DNA from: Mytilus galloprovincialis
Taxonomy: Eukaryota > Mollusca > Bivalvia > Mytilida > Mytilidae
Reading direction: 5' to 3'
DNA: 64,000 nt
NCBI RefSeq assembly: GCF_965363235.1
Contig: NC_134846.1
Location: 55,913,121 to 55,977,120, forward strand
The notes below the pieces were generated by a model. It had not been told where the DNA came from, made no database searches, and saw only the letters and a program-made list of their open reading frames with translations. The position numbers and the translations under genes were made by a program. Position 1 is the first letter of the stretch. The number at the start of each line of letters is the position of its first letter. This document shows positions 60,521-64,000 of the stretch, piece after piece.

Positions 60521-61347
60521 GACAAATCGCCCCACTGGCAAAACGCCCCACACCAAATCGCCCCACTTTTTCACCAACTCGCCCCACTATTAAAAAAATC
60601 GCCCCAAACGGGTTTACCAACTCGCCCCACTTTTTTAAAAATAGCCTCACTTGTAAAAAAGGTAAAATCCCGTTAATTTTTCCCCGTCAACTCGCCCCAC
60701 TTATTGAAAAAAGGTAAAATCTACTTCAATATATAATTTCTAGGTCTGCCAACTAGCCCCATTCAGAGACATATATGCGTGTATATGTCTCTGCCCCACT
60801 TAAATGAAAACTTATTTACACAGAATACCAAAAAAAGTTGAATGATGTTTAACATTCTTAAAATATAATTGCAAATACATTTTCGTATCATTCATTGAAG
60901 AATAACTTTATACTTGTAAGCTTAGTTGTATAAGTTGAAAAGAAACCTGTTAATTGTATCATAATCATACAATTGAAGGATTTCAATTAACAGCAATTTG
61001 ATGTTATAGCACTTCACCAAGGTTTTCATAGGTATTGAAGTGGGGCAGGGACATAGATATACAACGGGATTACATCTTTTTTCATAATTGGGGCGAGTTG
61101 ACACTAATAAATTCGTTGTGGTTTATCTATTTGTCCCGAGTGGGGCTAGTTGACTAACCTTATTTCATTTCAACCCTTTTCATAAGTGGGGTATGTTGTT
61201 CAACCTTTTTGCAATGGGATTTTACCCTTCTTCATAAGTGGGGCGAGTTAGTAAACAAGAGTGGGGCGATTTTTTATAAAGTGGGGCGAGTTTGTGAAAA
61301 AGTGGGGCGATTAGGAGTGGGGCGATTTGCCAGTGGGGCGATTTGTC
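60521..61347. mobile_element. Foldback element built from TCGCCCCACT repeats
   Basis: The left arm (60521 to about 60720) carries seven TCGCCCCA-type motifs. The right arm (about 61230-61347) carries their reverse (GTGGGGCGA) in the same order and spacing. Termini GACAAATCGCCCCACTGGCA and the reverse of GACAAATCGCCCCACTGGC. TTCAATTT flanks at 60501 and 61353 are a possible target duplication. No ORF. Similar in design to the 58622 element but with a different motif. Confidence 0.85.
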
Positions 61348-61437
61348 ATGGATTCAATTTGAACATGTTGAAATATTAATTGTGATTTATTATGTTTATT
61401 GACAAAAGATATTTATATGATTGGCGTGTGTTCGTGT

Positions 61438-61443
61438 TTTTAT
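61438..61443 (-). terminator. Candidate polyadenylation signal
   Basis: AATAAA on the minus strand, about 118 nt after the stop codon at 61561, fitting the 3' end of the gene whose last exon is at 61561-61843. Confidence 0.5.
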
Positions 61444-61560
61444 TGTGTTTAATCCTTGGTGTTTATGATTTTACAAGTTTACAACATCTTAACTGCAGGC
61501 TCAACAATACGGTGACATAATCCTTAATCTCCTCTGTGTAAATCTGTCTCTCAAGAATCT

Positions 61561-61843
61561 CTACGGTCCCCATCTCGGTTCCTGAAATTCTGGTGGACGA
61601 TTTTTAAACATCGGGGATCTGCCTCTTCCACGCCATCTATCACGATTATAGAACCGCCCTTGTGATTCTATACTGTTATTCCGTGGGTAATTATCAGGAA
61701 CATTATTTCTGTCGGCATCTTCTCTTCGTGTTCCTTCTACTTCTGTAGTTACATCTTCATCACTATCCCAGTCTTCAACTTCAAATATCGGCCAACGAAC
61801 TGGTTTGAAATGCTTGCTAACGAGATCATTCTCTCCAAGACAA
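61561..61843 (-). CDS. Terminal exon of an unrecognised Arg/Gly-tailed protein
   Basis: About 90 codons in an otherwise AT-rich area, too near an upstream stop to be listed as a long ORF. The reading goes HFKPVRWPIFEVEDWDSDED, an acidic patch, then a basic tail FYNRDRWRGRGRSPMF and EFQEPRWGP before the stop TAG. Composition is coding-like, with higher GC than its flanks. The in-frame stop just upstream (about 61880) means an acceptor lies near 61840-61880; the exact one is uncertain (the AG in CTTGTCTTGGAG is one choice). RG-rich tails are common in RNA-binding proteins; function not assigned. Earlier exons lie past the right edge. Confidence 0.6.
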
Positions 61844-61974
61844 GATATATTTAGTTGGATATTTAGTTCCCAATTTCATGTAATAACAGGTAGTTTTGTT
61901 CTCACTTGGGACATACAAACTACTTATATATAATTACTAGAGTATTATAACTATGTAAAGGTGTTACAATAGCT

Positions 61975-62145
61975 TGAATTTTTGAAATTCAAGGTCTATC
62001 GTAGGGGTTTCAATATAACGCAGCGGGGGGTCAAAAATACCATGGCAAAGTAAAATTTTCAAAACATCTTTTCCATCATGTTAAATACATACAAACTACT
62101 TATTGGAGTACTATTACAATGTTTAGTACCGTAGTTAGAATAGCT
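61975..62145 (+). repeat. Module repeat M, copy 1
   Basis: Blocks GGGGGGTCAAAAATACCATG, GCAAAGTAAAATTTTCAAAA, CATCTTTTCCATCATG and ACATACAAACTACTTATTGG recur at 63234-63400 in the same orientation. Confidence 0.8.
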
Positions 62146-62149
62146 TGAT

Positions 62150-63230
62150 TTTTTGTCGAGCCTGCATCTTTTGTTGCAAAAAGCTCGACATAGGGATAGT
62201 GATGCTACGGCGGCGGCGTTAGCTAACTTTTTAAAAGCTTTATATTTTAGAAGGTGGAAGACCTGGATGCTTCATACTTTGTTTATAGATGCCTCATGTT
62301 ACAAAGTTTCCGTCAGTCACATGTCAAATGTCCTTGACCTCATTTTCATGGTTCAGTGACCACTTGAAAAAAAAGTTCAGATTTTTTGTAATGTTGAATT
62401 CTCTCTTATTATAAGTAATAGGATAATTATATTTGGTATGTGCGTACCTTGCAAGGTCCTCATGCCCGTCAGACAGTTTTCACTTGACCTCATTTCATGG
62501 ATCAGTGAACAAGGTTAAGTTTTGGTGGTCAAGTCCATATCTCAGATACTATAAGCAATAGGTCTAGTATATTCGGTGTATGGAAGGACTGTAAGGTGTA
62601 CATGTCCAACTGGCAGGTGTCATCTGACCTTGACCTCATTTTCATGGTTCAGTGGTTATAGTTAAGTTTTTGTGTTTTGGTCTGTTTTTCTCATACTTTA
62701 TGCAATAGATCTACTATATTTGTTGTATGGAATGATTGTAAGATGTACATGTCTAGCGGGCAGATGTCATCTGACCTTGACCTCATTTTCATGGTTGAGT
62801 GGTCAAAGTTAAGTTTTTGAGTTTTGGTCTTTTTATCTAATACTATACATGTATGCCATAGGTCAACTATATTTGGTGTATGGAAATATTTTATGATTGA
62901 TATGTCAGTCCCGCAGGTTTTATTTGACCTTGACCTCATTGCTCAGTGTGAAGTTTTTGTGTTTTGGTCTATTTTTCTTAAACTATAAGTAATAGGTCAA
63001 CTATATTTGTTGTATGGAAGCATTGTTAGCTGTACATGTCTGCCTGGCATGGTTCATCTGACCTTGACCTCATTTTCATGGTTCATTGGTCTTTGTTTTG
63101 TTATCTTGGTTAATGCTAAGTTTATGTGACAGTTTTTAATAAAGCTTTATACTTAGGACTATCAACATAATAATAATTTAATATCAATAATTAGTAAAGA
63201 AGGCGAGACATTTCAGTGTGTGCACTCTTG
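62150..63230 (-). mobile_element. R2-family element with about 148-bp tandem units
   Basis: Starts with a hairpin end (TGTCGAGC at 62154-62161 against GCTCGACA at 62183-62190) and a CGGCGGCGG tract. Six or seven units carrying GACCTTGACCTCATTTTCAT follow (near 62333, 62480, 62630, 62776, 62925, 63060). It ends near GGCGAGACATTTCAGTGTG. Reverse of the array at 44816. Inserted within or beside module M, whose copies flank it. Confidence 0.75.
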
Positions 63231-63233
63231 TTA

Positions 63234-63610
63234 ACATTCAGGGTCTATAGTAGGGGGTTCAATATACTGCAGGGGGGTCAAAATACTATGGCAAAGTAAA
63301 ATTTTCAAAACATCTTTTCCATCATGGATAATACATACAAACTACTTATTGGAATACTATTACTATGTTTAGGAGCTAGAATAGCTAGAATTTTGCCATG
63401 GTATTTTAACCCCCCTACCATGGTATATTGAACCCCCTACTCTTGACCTTTAATTTCCAAAATTCTGGCAATTCTAACTCTTTTATGTAGTTAGAATACA
63501 CCAATACGGTATGTAGTTTGTATGTATTAAACTTGCTGGAAAAGATATTTTGAAAATTTTACTTTTCCATGGTATTTTGACCCCCTCCCCCTTTTTTACC
63601 ATGGAAAATC
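63234..63610. repeat. Module repeat M, copy 2 plus an inverted copy
   Basis: 63234-63400 repeats copy 1. About 63500-63610 carries the same blocks reversed (GGAAAAGATATTTTGAAAAT, then TTTACTTTTCCATGGTATTT), giving an imperfect palindrome centred near 63430, itself CCATGGTATTTTAACCCCCC against TACCATGGTATATTGAACCC. Confidence 0.75.
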
Positions 63611-63805
63611 AAAACTACCCTTACAAAAATGTATATATCTTACATTAATTTGTAGGATCCTTTACTATAGGTAATTTAGCTGATCTGTAACAATAACATC
63701 TTGAATCTTCATGCCTTATATATCATGTACTGCAGTACGCTGCTAGATTAAAACTGACGTGGAAAGGTAACACACGGCCAGCGAAAGCTCTTTTTTTGAA
63801 AGCCC

Positions 63806-64000
63806 AGGTGGTCGTGTGGTCTAGCGGGGCGGCTGCAGTGCAGGCGATTTGGTGTCACGATATCACAGTAGCATGTGTTCGAATCCCGGCGAGGGAAGAA
63901 CCAAAAATTTGCGAAAGCAAATTTACAGATCTAACATTGTTGGGTTGATGTTTAGACGAGTTGTATATACATTATGTACACAGCCATGTATCACCATCAT
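63806..64000 (+). mobile_element. tRNA-derived SINE, cut by the window edge
   Basis: The tRNA-like head has an A-box TGGTCTAGCGG (63818-63828) and a B-box GTTCGAATCCC (about 63878), spaced as in Pol III promoters. A body follows with TTGCGAAAGCAAATTTACAG. The D- and T-arm-like regions are preserved but no anticodon stem is convincing, so this is a SINE and not a functional tRNA. Confidence 0.8.

Noticed and set aside
63806..63900. Functional tRNA gene
   Set aside because: A and B boxes are present but no proper anticodon arm or acceptor stem; the body matches a SINE layout.

Overview
This looks like nuclear genomic DNA of a bivalve mollusc, most likely a marine mussel. The evidence is AT-rich DNA, animal genes split by GT-AG introns, a ubiquitin-conjugating enzyme identical in length to animal UBE2D, and many short dispersed repeats, hairpin transposons and a tRNA-derived SINE of a kind I associate with mussels. 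The species assignment is inference; I could not search a database.

Host genes, all on the minus strand. (1) 29175-41319: a UBE2D-type E2 ubiquitin-conjugating enzyme. Five shared coding exons are followed by three alternative terminal exons, each exactly 140 bp and in the same phase. They predict three 147-residue enzymes with identical catalytic cores and different C-terminal helices. (2) 49091-58336: a secreted or lysosomal GH29 alpha-L-fucosidase with eight exon positions and 462 predicted residues. Exon 2 exists as two tandem 107-bp copies that cannot be used together without a frameshift. One copy carries the conserved active-site His-His pair and the other His-Cys. Two splice junctions of this gene also sit in local tandem duplications. 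(3) 61561 to about 61843: the terminal exon of an unrecognised protein with an acidic patch and an Arg/Gly-rich tail; the rest of that gene lies beyond the window.

Mobile DNA fills most of the rest. At 8448-15035 a 5'-truncated non-LTR retrotransposon is split by a very young LTR retrotransposon (10296-14443): 236-bp LTRs that look identical, a 4-bp target duplication, primer-binding site and polypurine tract. It encodes only Gag and an aspartic protease, joined by a textbook -1 frameshift signal, and lacks reverse transcriptase and integrase. At about 18702-26212 a 7.5-kb foldback structure has inverted arms containing a 105-bp satellite. Smaller foldback elements built from short repeated motifs lie at 58622-59813 and 60521-61347. 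Several 120-165 bp elements ending in CAGTGGCGGAT-like inverted repeats, with 5-bp target duplications, are scattered through the window. Introns and intergenic DNA also carry other terminal-inverted-repeat elements (36087, 38850, 46349, 55566), tandem arrays of about 150 bp, and a SINE cut by the right edge of the window.

The most interesting biology is the exon-level diversification in both complete host genes: duplicated exons of equal length and phase change the C-terminus of an E2 and the sugar-binding pocket of a fucosidase. The satellite-armed foldback and the Gag-protease-only retrotransposon with repeated stem-loops are next.
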